From CAYTYZ01 sp964442385 (GTDB lineage: Bacteria > Patescibacteriota > Microgenomatia > UBA12405), in the NCBI GenBank assembly GCA_964442385.1, contig CAYTYZ010000012.1:1-41090 (forward strand): a DNA stretch of 41,090 nt, in the 5' to 3' direction. The notes under the pieces were generated by a model that was not told the DNA's origin, searched no databases, and saw nothing but the letters and a program-made list of their open reading frames with translations. Made by a program: the position numbers and the translations under genes. Below, piece after piece: positions 33,001 to 41,085 of the stretch. The stretch's first letter is position 1. Each line of letters begins with the position of its first letter.

Positions 33001-33161
33001 TCTTCATCGGAATATTTATCGAGAAGAAATTGTTTTAGATCATCACGAAGCAAGACATCATCCATTTCCTTATGAATAGTCTCACCATGAACATGGGGTA
33101 TTTGGACTGTTTCAAAGAGCTCGATTACAGCATTTTCTAATGTCTCTTCAGTAAATTTCAT
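30018..33161 (-). CDS. hsdR: Type I restriction enzyme, R subunit
   Basis: HsdR translocates DNA and cuts it at a distance from the unmethylated site. The 1047 residues carry a PD-(D/E)XK nuclease (Asp134 in RIPDG, Glu148 and Lys150 in VLEFKS). The SF2 motor has Walker A GATGSGKS (290-297), DEAH (394-397), TGTP, and the late motif QTISRVNRVYEG. The C-terminal helical region binds the methylase. Full length and apparently active. It starts 3 bases after the hsdS stop. Confidence 0.96.
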   Translation of the reverse strand: MKFTEETLENAVIELFETVQIPHVHGETIHKEMDDVLLRDDLKQFLLDKYSDEDITVNEIESIIRMLDLYPSSALYESNKAIMKIISDGYILKREDRSKKDIFIELIDYENLENNIFKIVNQLEIQGYEKRIPDGIVYVNGLPVVVLEFKSAIKENTTIKDAYVQLTTRYRRDIPELFKYNAFCVISDGVNNKMGSFFATYDFFYAWRKVNNNDEPVEGIDSLYTMINGLFNKRRLLDVIHNFIYFPDSAKTDVKIVCRYPQYYAAKKLFENIKTNMKPNGSGKGGTYFGATGSGKSFAMLYLTRLLMRSKELSSPTIVLITDRTDLDDQLSEQFTNAKIFVGDENIISVESRGELKSRLQGIKSGGVFLTTIQKFTESTELLTDRTNVICISDEAHRTQINLDQKVKVTETGVEITYGFAKYRHDSLPNATYVGVTGTPIDGTLAVFGEITDAYTMRESVEDEITVRIVYEGRAAKVLLNEEKLNEIENYYKKCAEEGTNEYQIEESKRAVTQMEVILGDPKRLKLLAQDFVEHYEKRVEEGASVIGKVMFVCSSRPIAYNFYKDVVALRPQWIESKLSEDISKLSSEEKQKLKPIEKIKMVMTRHKDDSKELYEMLGTNEDRKELDRQFKIANSNFKIALVVDMWLTGFDVPFLDTIYIDKPVQQHSLIQTISRVNRVYEGKEVGLVVDYIGIKNNMNLALAKYGKVHSDDFADSSKAVVMVKNQLDLLDKLFVKFDKSAYFNGSPLEKLRCLNNASEYVQLTEDIEKRFMGMVKKLKSAYDLSCSSEEISNVERDHIHFFLAIRSIIFKLTKGETPDATQMNEQVRKMIEAALISDGVEEIFKIDKRDTDIDIFSDEYLSKIDKINLPNTRVKLLQKLLERAISEFKKTNRIKGIDFSKKLKKLVDVYNERKDFDVFQSHVLDDVAEQFSNLFKELQKERNSFVGLGIDFEEKAFYDILKAIATKYKFEYSDDRLIKLSKDVKSIVDDKAKYTDWAQRDDIKAELKVDLILVLAENDYPPVPKDEIFKEIFEQAENFKKYAQII

Positions 33162-33164
33162 AGT

Positions 33165-34400
33165 TTAATTTTCTAACTTTGATAATTTCGCAAGTAATAA
33201 ATCTACTAATGCCCACAATTCAATGACCTGAGAAGTTTTTATTTTCATTAATAAATTTAAGCTTAATATAAGTTTCTTAAACTTAGAGAGTAGATATTCA
33301 GGAGGGCAAATAATGGGAATTGATTGAATGTTGTACAAAGGTAATTTTCCTTGTACTCCTCCAACAGTTTTAGTTTCAATAACCTGTTTCCCGGGGGAAG
33401 AAGTTAGAAAATGATAAATAAAATCAGCGTTTATGTCGTTAAAATTTGTTAATTTGACACAATTTTCTGTCAAATTTGCTTTATCCAGTGACTCATGGAT
33501 TACATTTACAGAACCTATTGTCCCGACAATGGAAATTATTACATCACCTTCAGAAACAATATATCTTGATATTTGTTTCTGCAAATCATTATTTACATAT
33601 TGAAACCCTCTATTCAAGACAATAAATTTAGATTTACTCATATCTGCAACTCTTATATATGGATTACCGCTTTTGTCTCCATTTAATTCTTCACCTTTTG
33701 GCAATCTCTTGCCTCCCTTAACATCACAAAAGTTCCCAATTTTACTTATCGACCATCCTTTTGGAATTTTACCTAATTCACTCTCAATCAACTCTCCACC
33801 GCTTGATTTATATAGTTTTCCGTTTTCATCTGGGAACTCATAATCTACAAACCACTGTTTGTAGATCGTCTGTGCGGTTTCCTGAAGATTTTCTATGAGC
33901 TTATTGCTAAGTTCTATATTATCTATCAACACCTTATACTCCTTTATAATTTCTTTTTGCTTTTTTATCGAAGGAACCGGTAACTCCGTATTGCACATCT
34001 CATCCCAACTAAAAATTTCTCTTGCACTTCCGTGTGACATAAAACGAGAATAACGATCAAATTCAGGCCTTCTAAACCACATCATTAAATATTCTGGTAA
34101 CAATTCATTTGTGTCTCTAACCTCAAAAGGAATATATGCCTGTGAGATTATCGCTCTATCATAATTATCCAACAAGGCTATTGAGATCTTGTCTCCATTT
34201 CTAGAAGTAACGGGTCCATACGCAAATTGATTTCTTTTTACAATCTTATATGTAGACATATCAGTGCCAATAATATTGGCAATAGAGGGAATAAATTTTT
34301 TTTGTATACTTACACCAAGGAGTGTAGAAACGTTCAATTCAGTATCCCGTTGGTTAACTTCTCTAATGTATGGACCTAAAACTTTATAATTTGATTTCAT
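33165..34400 (-). CDS. hsdS: Type I restriction enzyme, specificity subunit
   Basis: HsdS chooses the target sequence for both methylation and cleavage. The 411 residues contain two target-recognition halves, each followed by a conserved helix: SIKKQKEIIKEYKVLIDNIE after the first, and LSKFKKLILSLNLLMKIK at the end. ELGKIPKGWSISKIGNFCDV opens the second half, a typical HsdS phrase. The ATG at 34400 is chosen; it overlaps the hsdM stop by 17 bases. An earlier in-frame start at 34424 is less likely. Confidence 0.93.
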   Translation of the reverse strand: MKSNYKVLGPYIREVNQRDTELNVSTLLGVSIQKKFIPSIANIIGTDMSTYKIVKRNQFAYGPVTSRNGDKISIALLDNYDRAIISQAYIPFEVRDTNELLPEYLMMWFRRPEFDRYSRFMSHGSAREIFSWDEMCNTELPVPSIKKQKEIIKEYKVLIDNIELSNKLIENLQETAQTIYKQWFVDYEFPDENGKLYKSSGGELIESELGKIPKGWSISKIGNFCDVKGGKRLPKGEELNGDKSGNPYIRVADMSKSKFIVLNRGFQYVNNDLQKQISRYIVSEGDVIISIVGTIGSVNVIHESLDKANLTENCVKLTNFNDINADFIYHFLTSSPGKQVIETKTVGGVQGKLPLYNIQSIPIICPPEYLLSKFKKLILSLNLLMKIKTSQVIELWALVDLLLAKLSKLEN

Positions 34401-35949
34401 AACCAAGTTCTTTAAATACAGCAAGTAAATCTTCTTTTGATTCAGCTTCAGCCTTTAACAATTCTCTAAATGATGTTTGCAAACTTCGCATTTTTTCTTC
34501 AAAATCAATATTTTCATCTCTATTTATAAACTCAATGTATTTGCTTGGCACAAGGGAATAATCTTTGCTTGTAACCTCTTGTAAAGTTGCGCTATAGCAA
34601 TACTCTGGCGTATTTTGATAAGACTTTTCAAATCCATTTAGCTGCCAACTGTGATAAGTTGTTGTTATTTTTTTTATTTCCTCGGCTGAAAATTGTATGT
34701 ACTTTTTTTCGAAGGGTTCTCCAGTTTGACGTAAATCCATAAATAATATTTCGTTCTGCCTATTTCTATACTTCTTTATATTGCCGTTTATTTCGAAAGT
34801 CCTATCTTTTTTGTTCTTATTAATGATCCAAAGAGTAACGCTGATATCTGTTGTATAAAATAAGTTCCTAGGCAAAATTAATATTGCTTCAATTAAATGA
34901 TTTTCTATCAGCTTTCTTCGAATTTTATATTCTTCTCCACCCCCAGATAGCGCACCATTGGCAAGGAGAAAACCGGCAACACCATTTTCGGATAACTTGG
35001 AGACGATATTTAAAATCCAAGCATAATTTGCATTACTTGAAGGAGGCACATCGTAACCACTCCAACGAGGATCAGTTGTAAGCTCATCAGAAGCTCTCCA
35101 GTCTTTCTGATTAAATGGGGGATTAGCCATTACAAAATCAGCTTTCAAGTCTTTGTGCTGATCATTCGCAAACGTATCAGCTGGATTAGCGCCAAGGTTG
35201 GCGGAAATACCACGTATAGCGAGATTCATTTTTGCAAGCTTATACGTGGTAGCAATATTTTCTTGACCATGTATTGATAATTCTTTTTTATTTCCTTGAT
35301 GACTCTCAATAAATTTCACCGATTGAACAAACATTCCACCTGATCCACAGCAGGGATCATAGATCGTCCCTTTATATGGCTCAATCATTTCCGCAATTAA
35401 ATTCACGATAGTCTTTGGTGTATAAAATTCGCCCTTGCCCTTACCTTCTGCCAAGGCAAATTTACTTAAAAAGTATTCGTATATACGTCCTACTATGTCC
35501 TGAGATTTATCTTTCAATGTGTCTATTTTATTTATAGTGTCGAGAAGTGATGCTAATTTAGCTACATCTAAATTCAGACGAGAGTAGTAATTGTCTGGGA
35601 GAGCACCCTTAAGTGCTGAATTATTTTTTTCGACTGTAAACAATGCAGTATCAATTTTGATTGCAATATCACTTTGTTTTGCATTGTTAATTAAATAGTC
35701 CCATCTGGAGATTTCCGGAAGGTAAAATACATTTTTCATGGTATAGAACTCAACCATGTCAATGTATTTATCTTTACCTTCAGCAACTAACTCTTTTCTT
35801 CGTTCGTCAAACTTATCGTTAGCAAATTTGAGAAATATTAATCCGAGAACAACGTGTTTATATTCTGAGGGTTCAACTGCACCCCTTAATTTGTTAGCAG
35901 ACTCCCAAAGCGTTTCCTCAATAGTTTTTTGTTTCTTTTCTTTAGCCAT
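34384..35949 (-). CDS. hsdM: Type I restriction enzyme, methylase subunit
   Basis: HsdM is the adenine-N6 methyltransferase that protects host DNA. The 521 residues begin with the helical HsdM N-terminal domain (TIEETLWESANKLRGAVEPS, KHVVLGLIFLKFANDKF). They then show the SAM motif DPCCGSGGMF and the catalytic ANPPFNQKDW, followed by family phrases GVAGFLLANGALSGGG and EAILILPRNLFYTT. The ATG at 35949 lies 1 base after the stop of the small HTH gene. It overlaps hsdS by 17 bases. Confidence 0.96.
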   Translation of the reverse strand: MAKEKKQKTIEETLWESANKLRGAVEPSEYKHVVLGLIFLKFANDKFDERRKELVAEGKDKYIDMVEFYTMKNVFYLPEISRWDYLINNAKQSDIAIKIDTALFTVEKNNSALKGALPDNYYSRLNLDVAKLASLLDTINKIDTLKDKSQDIVGRIYEYFLSKFALAEGKGKGEFYTPKTIVNLIAEMIEPYKGTIYDPCCGSGGMFVQSVKFIESHQGNKKELSIHGQENIATTYKLAKMNLAIRGISANLGANPADTFANDQHKDLKADFVMANPPFNQKDWRASDELTTDPRWSGYDVPPSSNANYAWILNIVSKLSENGVAGFLLANGALSGGGEEYKIRRKLIENHLIEAILILPRNLFYTTDISVTLWIINKNKKDRTFEINGNIKKYRNRQNEILFMDLRQTGEPFEKKYIQFSAEEIKKITTTYHSWQLNGFEKSYQNTPEYCYSATLQEVTSKDYSLVPSKYIEFINRDENIDFEEKMRSLQTSFRELLKAEAESKEDLLAVFKELGYEIKL

Positions 35950-35950
35950 A

Positions 35951-36135
35951 TTATTTATTTTTCTTGTCAATAAATTTTNNNNNNNNNNTTCTATATCAGC
36001 CTTACGATATCTCAAACTCTTTTTGATACCGATCCTGACTGCGATAAGTATCTCCTTTTTGTCCCAATCTCTCAAGGTGTTGGGATGAACTTTAAGAACT
36101 TTTGCAGCCTCTTTTAGTGTTAACAGCTCGTCCAT
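35951..36135 (-). CDS. Excisionase/MerR-type HTH protein (interrupted by gap)
   Basis: The N-terminal 49 residues (LLTLKEAAKVLKVHPNTLRD, then KSLRYRKADIE) are a helix-turn-helix of the AlpA/excisionase (HTH_17) type. The gap at 35979-35988 hides about 3 codons; after it KFIDKKNK and TAA finish a protein of roughly 61 residues. It is the first gene of the hsd operon and likely its regulator, acting at the inverted repeat in the divergent promoter (inference). Confidence 0.8.
35979..35988. other. Assembly gap (10 N)
   Basis: Lies inside the small HTH gene upstream of hsdM. Confidence 0.95.
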
Positions 36136-36173
36136 AGATTTCTTATTAATTTAATACCAATAGATACTTAATC

Positions 36174-36216
36174 ATTATAGTACGCAACTGATAAAAAATC
36201 AGTTAGTTGCTATAAT
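36174..36216. promoter_or_regulatory. Symmetric divergent promoter with shared operator
   Basis: Plus side: CTGATA (36188-36193), 17 bases, TATAAT (36211-36216), 9 bases before the ATG at 36226. Minus side: CTGATT (36197-36202), 17 bases, TATAAT (36174-36179), about 38 bases before the HTH gene. Both -35 boxes are arms of one inverted repeat, AACTGAT-AAAAA-ATCAGTT (36186-36204), so one bound protein could control both directions. Confidence 0.7.
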
Positions 36217-36225
36217 CCTGATAAA

Positions 36226-37722
36226 ATGGCTACTTCTAAAACGTTAAACCCATTACATTTTGAAGACCTCGAGCCAAAGAGGTTTGAAGATCTGGTGAGG
36301 GAGCTTGTCTACGATTTTCGTGATTGGTATAAAATTGAACCAACAGGTAGAACTGGAATGGATGAAGGCTATGACGCACGAGCCTGGGAAAAATCAAATG
36401 TCGTCACTAATATTGATGATGCAGAACTTGACGAAGACATTGAGGAAGGTAAACACGCGCTAGAAGGAAATTTATGGATGATCCAATGTAAAAGAGAGAA
36501 GGAAGTTGGACCCAAAAGAATAAACGAAATTATTAACGAGTCGATCAAAAAGGAGATACCATACGGCTTTTTGTTAGCAGCCCCAGTAAACTTTTCTAAG
36601 AAATCTTACGACATGTTCAGGGAATCTCTACGTAAGAAGGGTGTTATGGAGTTTTTTCTTTGGGGAAAAGGAGATCTAGAGCATGCGTTAATGATGCCAA
36701 AAAACGACAGAATACTGTTCGCATTTTTTGGCATATCACTGCTGATCAAGAGAAGATCGCAAGTTTCCGAAATTCGTTTTTCCGTTAACAATAAAAACAA
36801 ATTACTTAAACTTATTGGTATTCATCCTACACATCAGTCTCTATTGTTAAGAGATATAGGCGATTCCACTTATCCATTTGAAGAAAAATCTATTGACGAG
36901 AAAAACAAGCCGAATTGGGACGAGCAAATCGTAGTCGAGGCTCATCCAAAAGGATTAGTTTTCCACATACATGAATACTATGGATATTACAATGAGGTCA
37001 ACAATGAATACGCTTTTACTAAAGATGTTGATTTAGTATATAAACCAAAACAAGAACAGGTTAAACAAAGAGAACACAATTTTCAGAAGGACTTGGAAGA
37101 AAAAGAAAAGGTAGAATATTTTTTCCAAAACTTTCCAATAAAAAATCAGTCAAAAGTTAACATTTACGGATTTTTACCATACGAAAACATGTTGTTTATC
37201 GACACAAAAGGAGACAATTACTATGAAATTCCCCACATTTTCGTTGAATACGATAAACGGAAAGGGCCATTTACATCCATATGGCACGTAATAAGTTGCA
37301 ACGGCAAAGAAATAAATATTGACAAAAATACTAAGCAATCCCAAGTATTCCCAAAGATATTTCCAAAAATTAAACGAGGCAAGATATATAAAAATAAATA
37401 TATTGAATGGGACTTAACCACCTCAAGACAATTTACCAACGGAAATATTCACAGATTTTACGATATCGATCATAAATATGATTATTTAAACCCGAAAGAT
37501 ATTATTTCTATTAAAACAGACACTACTAATTCAGAAGATGTGTTCGCTCAGGTCACATATAAATATGAAACAAAAGTAGCACAACTTATTGAATCTAATA
37601 GTCAATTTATTACTAAAGAATCGCTAGAAAGAGAATTAGGCAGGAGTATAAAAGAATCAAATCAAATTACCGTATTTGAAATAATTCGTGTGTATTCATG
37701 GATGCTAAAGGGGAATACTTAG
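36226..37722 (+). CDS. Mrr-like restriction endonuclease family protein
   Basis: The N-terminal 150 residues look like an Mrr-type PD-(D/E)XK domain: FEDLEPKRFEDLVRELVYDF, GRTGMDEGYDARAW (Asp46/Asp50) and WMIQCKREKEVGPKRINEII (Gln87, Lys89). Mrr-type enzymes often cut modified or foreign DNA. The remaining 350 residues (beta-rich with charged insertions, ending in a helical VFEIIRVYSWML) are unrecognised and may sense a target. It is divergent from the hsd operon under a shared promoter and probably leaderless. Confidence 0.78.
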   Translation: MATSKTLNPLHFEDLEPKRFEDLVRELVYDFRDWYKIEPTGRTGMDEGYDARAWEKSNVVTNIDDAELDEDIEEGKHALEGNLWMIQCKREKEVGPKRINEIINESIKKEIPYGFLLAAPVNFSKKSYDMFRESLRKKGVMEFFLWGKGDLEHALMMPKNDRILFAFFGISLLIKRRSQVSEIRFSVNNKNKLLKLIGIHPTHQSLLLRDIGDSTYPFEEKSIDEKNKPNWDEQIVVEAHPKGLVFHIHEYYGYYNEVNNEYAFTKDVDLVYKPKQEQVKQREHNFQKDLEEKEKVEYFFQNFPIKNQSKVNIYGFLPYENMLFIDTKGDNYYEIPHIFVEYDKRKGPFTSIWHVISCNGKEINIDKNTKQSQVFPKIFPKIKRGKIYKNKYIEWDLTTSRQFTNGNIHRFYDIDHKYDYLNPKDIISIKTDTTNSEDVFAQVTYKYETKVAQLIESNSQFITKESLERELGRSIKESNQITVFEIIRVYSWMLKGNT

Positions 37723-37729
37723 CAAGTTG

Positions 37730-38335
37730 TCATAGCTCTAGTCCTAAAAATACCCTGGGGTTTACCGGTATTCCATATACGTTGACTTGAAAGTGGAGAT
37801 GAACTCCTGTTGCCCATCCTGTTCTACCTTGGCCACCTATCACGTCTGCGGTGGTTACATTCTGCCCTTTGTATACATTAATCTTGTTAAGATGCGCGTA
37901 AATTGTTCTGACATTATTACCATGGTCTATAACAATATGCTTACCAAATCCCCAAAATACTTCACCTGCATAAACTACTTTTCCATCCATAGCGGGATTA
38001 ACTGGATCGTTTAGTTTCCCAGCAATATCAATTCCTGTATGAAAAACTTGATATGGGCTAGACTCTGAAAATTCTAGTGTAATTACACCCTTTGTTGGCC
38101 AAACAACCGTCGGGTGAATTTCTTTTACTACCTCTCCAGTTGTCGGGTCTTTGATCACAATTGTCTGGGTAATTGCAATTTGCTCTACTAATTTGTCGGA
38201 AATAATATTTAGGCCTACTTGAGTCAAAAGAATTACGGCAATTACCGGCAACATGAGGATAACCAGCATTGCCCAAAGTACATATTTTAATTCTTTGCGA
38301 AATGACCAGAGGGTCAGTATCAGCTTGGGATTCAT
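37730..38335 (-). CDS. M23-family peptidase, membrane-anchored
   Basis: A peptidoglycan endopeptidase-like protein of 201 residues. One membrane helix lies at about 19-42. The M23 (LytM) domain is at about 75-198, with zinc ligands His99 and Asp103 in HTGIDI and His181 in VHLHF, plus YAHL (His148). It is the last gene of the secretion operon (2 bases after virB4). It may open the cell wall for the secretion or pilus channel, as VirB1-like or LytM enzymes do in type IV systems. Confidence 0.88.
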   Translation of the reverse strand: MNPKLILTLWSFRKELKYVLWAMLVILMLPVIAVILLTQVGLNIISDKLVEQIAITQTIVIKDPTTGEVVKEIHPTVVWPTKGVITLEFSESSPYQVFHTGIDIAGKLNDPVNPAMDGKVVYAGEVFWGFGKHIVIDHGNNVRTIYAHLNKINVYKGQNVTTADVIGGQGRTGWATGVHLHFQVNVYGIPVNPRVFLGLEL

Positions 38336-38337
38336 AG

Positions 38338-40137
38338 CTAGATATAGACTTCCCGTGGATCTGTCGTTAAAAGTGGATGTTCTTCTTCGGAAGCTACTAC
38401 TTTAACTGCTACATGATTTTGATCGGCAATTAAAAGTGCTTCACCACGATCACAAGTTAGCAGGTAGTGCTGTTCATAGGCTGATAAGTGGAATTCTTCT
38501 GCAACTTTCTTAATTGTAGTAGTGTCTTGGCGCATGAGTACTCTTAGGGAAGATTGACTAGCAATGGCTTTACCATATTCTTGATTTAGAAAATCATTAG
38601 CTTGTTGGGAAATAATGGTTACGCCTAGGTAATATTTCCTAGCTCTTCTTACTAAACCGGCAAGGAATCTAGCACTTTCTGGTTCTTGCAGTAGTATCCA
38701 GCCCTCGTCAATTACTAGCATTCTTTTTTGTGGATTTTGCTTTACCTCGTTATTTACGAAGTTAGCCACTACCATCATCATGACGGAGCGAATTGACTCT
38801 GATAAATCTTTAATATCAAAAACAATCAAGCGGTTATCCAGACTAATGTTGGTTTGGGAGTCAAAGACCGTAGACAGCGATCCCTTAACAAATCGCTCTA
38901 GTCTATTGGCCAGATCCTTATGCTTAATACTTTTAAGATTTTTGTAAAAGTCCTTAAGCAGGGGATACTTAATTTTCTTTGGTCGTTTGCCGTTTTTTCT
39001 GGTAGTAAGGCCAAATTCTTTGTAAGTTAGAAGCAGTGCGCGGTCAACAACTGCCCGTTCTTCAGAGGTTAATGACCCAACCATCAGCGAGATTAGCTCA
39101 GTTAAATCTTGAATGTGTTCTGAAAGATTGTTTTCATCAATTACAGCGTTAGCTGTATATTGGAAGGGATTAATTTTCTCCTTAGAACTACTGGATAACT
39201 TAATATAGGTGCCACCCACACTGGCGGCTAGTTGTTTATACTCTCGCTCTGGATCAATAATGATAACTTTGGTGCCCTGCATCAGGTGTCTTAGGATTTC
39301 CACCTTAGCAGTGTAGCTTTTACCAGATCCTGATTGAGCAAAAATAATGGAATTAGCGTTATTTAAGCTATATCTATCAATAATTACTAGAGAATTATTA
39401 GATTTATTAATTCCATAAAGTATGCCTGACTCCTGGACTAATTCAGAAGATACAAAAGGAAACGATAATGCAGCACTAGAACTATCTAGATTTCTTTTTT
39501 GAGCCAGTTTATTTTCACATCTGGGAAGAATTGATTGCAAGCCTTCAATTTGTTGAAAGGTTGCAGGTTTAATATAAAACAGTCTGGTTTGCATGACAGT
39601 TTCCAGTAGCTTGGTAATTTTGTTAAGTTCCATCAAGTTTTGGGCACTTACCGTCATATAAATGGAAACTTGAAACAGTTTCTCCATACCGCGCTGAATT
39701 TTGTCTTTCAGTTCCATGGCTGATTCCAAAGGATCAGTAATTTCTGAACCAATGACTCTGCCCTCTTTAAGCATAGTGCGCTTAGTAGACTCCAGTTCTG
39801 TTATTTTTCTTATTAGTTTTGGTAAGGCAGTCAGTGGATCCACTTGCTCAATGTGATAACTAATATCAATATCGTGATTAAAATTAATTAGGTTATTAAG
39901 CCAGCCAGTAGATGCTACATAGGGATATCCAGACACGAAGAGCGTCCTGACATACCTGTCATTTATTTGCAGGTATGAAGATTCCTCTTTAAGTCCGCTA
40001 TAGGAGATTAAATCAGTTTGATCTTGACTACCAAAGGCAATTTTTACTGCCTGATTGGTTAGGGCTTTAAGTTTGCGCCGTCTTTGCCAATTGCGAATTG
40101 GTTTCAATCTACTGATTTTCTTTTTTAAGTTAAACAT
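38338..40137 (-). CDS. VirB4/TraC-family type IV secretion ATPase
   Basis: The 599 residues hold an N-terminal VirB4-type domain (about 20-235). The ATPase core (about 240-590) has Walker A QSGSGKSY (268-275), IIIDPEREY, Walker B MLVIDEGW (Asp477, Glu478), and GVTIISQQANDFL. It powers substrate transfer or pilus assembly at the inner membrane. It overlaps the upstream TraC-like gene by 8 bases. No relaxase or coupling protein lies in the window, so conjugation is not shown; many CPR bacteria keep this set as a stable envelope machine. Confidence 0.92.
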   Translation of the reverse strand: MFNLKKKISRLKPIRNWQRRRKLKALTNQAVKIAFGSQDQTDLISYSGLKEESSYLQINDRYVRTLFVSGYPYVASTGWLNNLINFNHDIDISYHIEQVDPLTALPKLIRKITELESTKRTMLKEGRVIGSEITDPLESAMELKDKIQRGMEKLFQVSIYMTVSAQNLMELNKITKLLETVMQTRLFYIKPATFQQIEGLQSILPRCENKLAQKRNLDSSSAALSFPFVSSELVQESGILYGINKSNNSLVIIDRYSLNNANSIIFAQSGSGKSYTAKVEILRHLMQGTKVIIIDPEREYKQLAASVGGTYIKLSSSSKEKINPFQYTANAVIDENNLSEHIQDLTELISLMVGSLTSEERAVVDRALLLTYKEFGLTTRKNGKRPKKIKYPLLKDFYKNLKSIKHKDLANRLERFVKGSLSTVFDSQTNISLDNRLIVFDIKDLSESIRSVMMMVVANFVNNEVKQNPQKRMLVIDEGWILLQEPESARFLAGLVRRARKYYLGVTIISQQANDFLNQEYGKAIASQSSLRVLMRQDTTTIKKVAEEFHLSAYEQHYLLTCDRGEALLIADQNHVAVKVVASEEEHPLLTTDPREVYI

Positions 40138-40747
40138 AGTTGTTTTTTAGTAATGCTTCCACGGTGTCCCTAGTCAATGCCTGAGTTTTGAGATTTTCAG
40201 GATTGTAAAAGCCGTAGAATAAATTAAGTATTTCTAGACCAGTTATGGCTCTTGCTTTCATCTGCATCCGCTCCAGACCTTTGATAATAATGTCTCTTTC
40301 CAAATTCAAATGTTCTTTAATTAGTTTAAGATCCTTCTTTCGCTCCGTATGCCGGTAGGGGATAACTACATAAAAGCGCCTAGATAGAATTTTGTTTCCC
40401 GAAACTAGTTTTTTCACAAATGCGCAGTAGCCATCAATTTGTTTTCGATAAGCTGGCACAATTTCCTTGTCTCTAGTTTTACCAATATCTTCCACGTAGC
40501 GATCAATATCCACTTCCCTAACTCTCACCAGAATCTGTATTTCACAAGGTAGTGAGTTTAAAAAGTTTTGAAAGCTATCAATAATCACATCCTGCTCATC
40601 TTCACTTTTTAGTTCAAAGTTTACTGAAGAGGTTTCCAGAATCATTCGGTATTCCTGATTTGGAAGCACTAGTATGTTATCCACAACCTCTTTTATTTGG
40701 ATTTGAGCACGGCTACTAGCTTTACCTGATTTGTTAAATATGCTCAT
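40130..40747 (-). CDS. TraC/VirB4 N-terminal-like protein
   Basis: The 205 residues have the pattern of the N-terminal domain of TraC/VirB4 proteins without the ATPase part: YRMILETSSVNFELKSEDEQ, SFQNFLNSLPCEIQILVRVR and FYVVIPYRH. It would act with the VirB4 ATPase encoded directly downstream (8-base overlap) and PrgI upstream (4-base ATGA overlap). The three-gene order is typical of CPR type IV-like clusters. Confidence 0.75.
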   Translation of the reverse strand: MSIFNKSGKASSRAQIQIKEVVDNILVLPNQEYRMILETSSVNFELKSEDEQDVIIDSFQNFLNSLPCEIQILVRVREVDIDRYVEDIGKTRDKEIVPAYRKQIDGYCAFVKKLVSGNKILSRRFYVVIPYRHTERKKDLKLIKEHLNLERDIIIKGLERMQMKARAITGLEILNLFYGFYNPENLKTQALTRDTVEALLKNNYV

Positions 40748-41085
40748 ATGCCTTTATTCCCAAATTGATAACGAACCGCTACCCTACCTGTATTGATAAG
40801 TTGTTCCAGTTTCATCAAATCAGCAACGTCTACTTCAACCGAACTTTTGACAACTTTTTCAACTGATTTTTTTGCCACCAGGCCAATGTTTGGTATTTCT
40901 GGCACATCAATAACCCGGTTGGTACTATCGTTTTTGTTATATAGCCAATATTTGGGTCTAGACTGATAGAGCAAGACAATACCCAACCACTGAGCCACTA
41001 TCTTGTCTTTGATTCTCAAGGAGAGAACCACACAGATTGATGTAAAAAATAGGATCAGGACAATTTTGTATGGAGCCAGTTTCAT
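40744..41085 (-). CDS. PrgI-like membrane protein (5' end possibly outside)
   Basis: 113 residues with one to two membrane helices (about 6-22 and 30-41), then YQSRPKYWLYNKND, a phrase typical of the C-terminal half of PrgI family proteins (VirB3-like partners of VirB4). The usual PrgI N-terminus is missing. The frame stays open to the window edge at 41090, so the ATG at 41085 may be internal and the gene partial. A soluble tail of about 60 residues follows. It overlaps the next gene by ATGA. Confidence 0.68.
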   Translation of the reverse strand: MKLAPYKIVLILFFTSICVVLSLRIKDKIVAQWLGIVLLYQSRPKYWLYNKNDSTNRVIDVPEIPNIGLVAKKSVEKVVKSSVEVDVADLMKLEQLINTGRVAVRYQFGNKGI

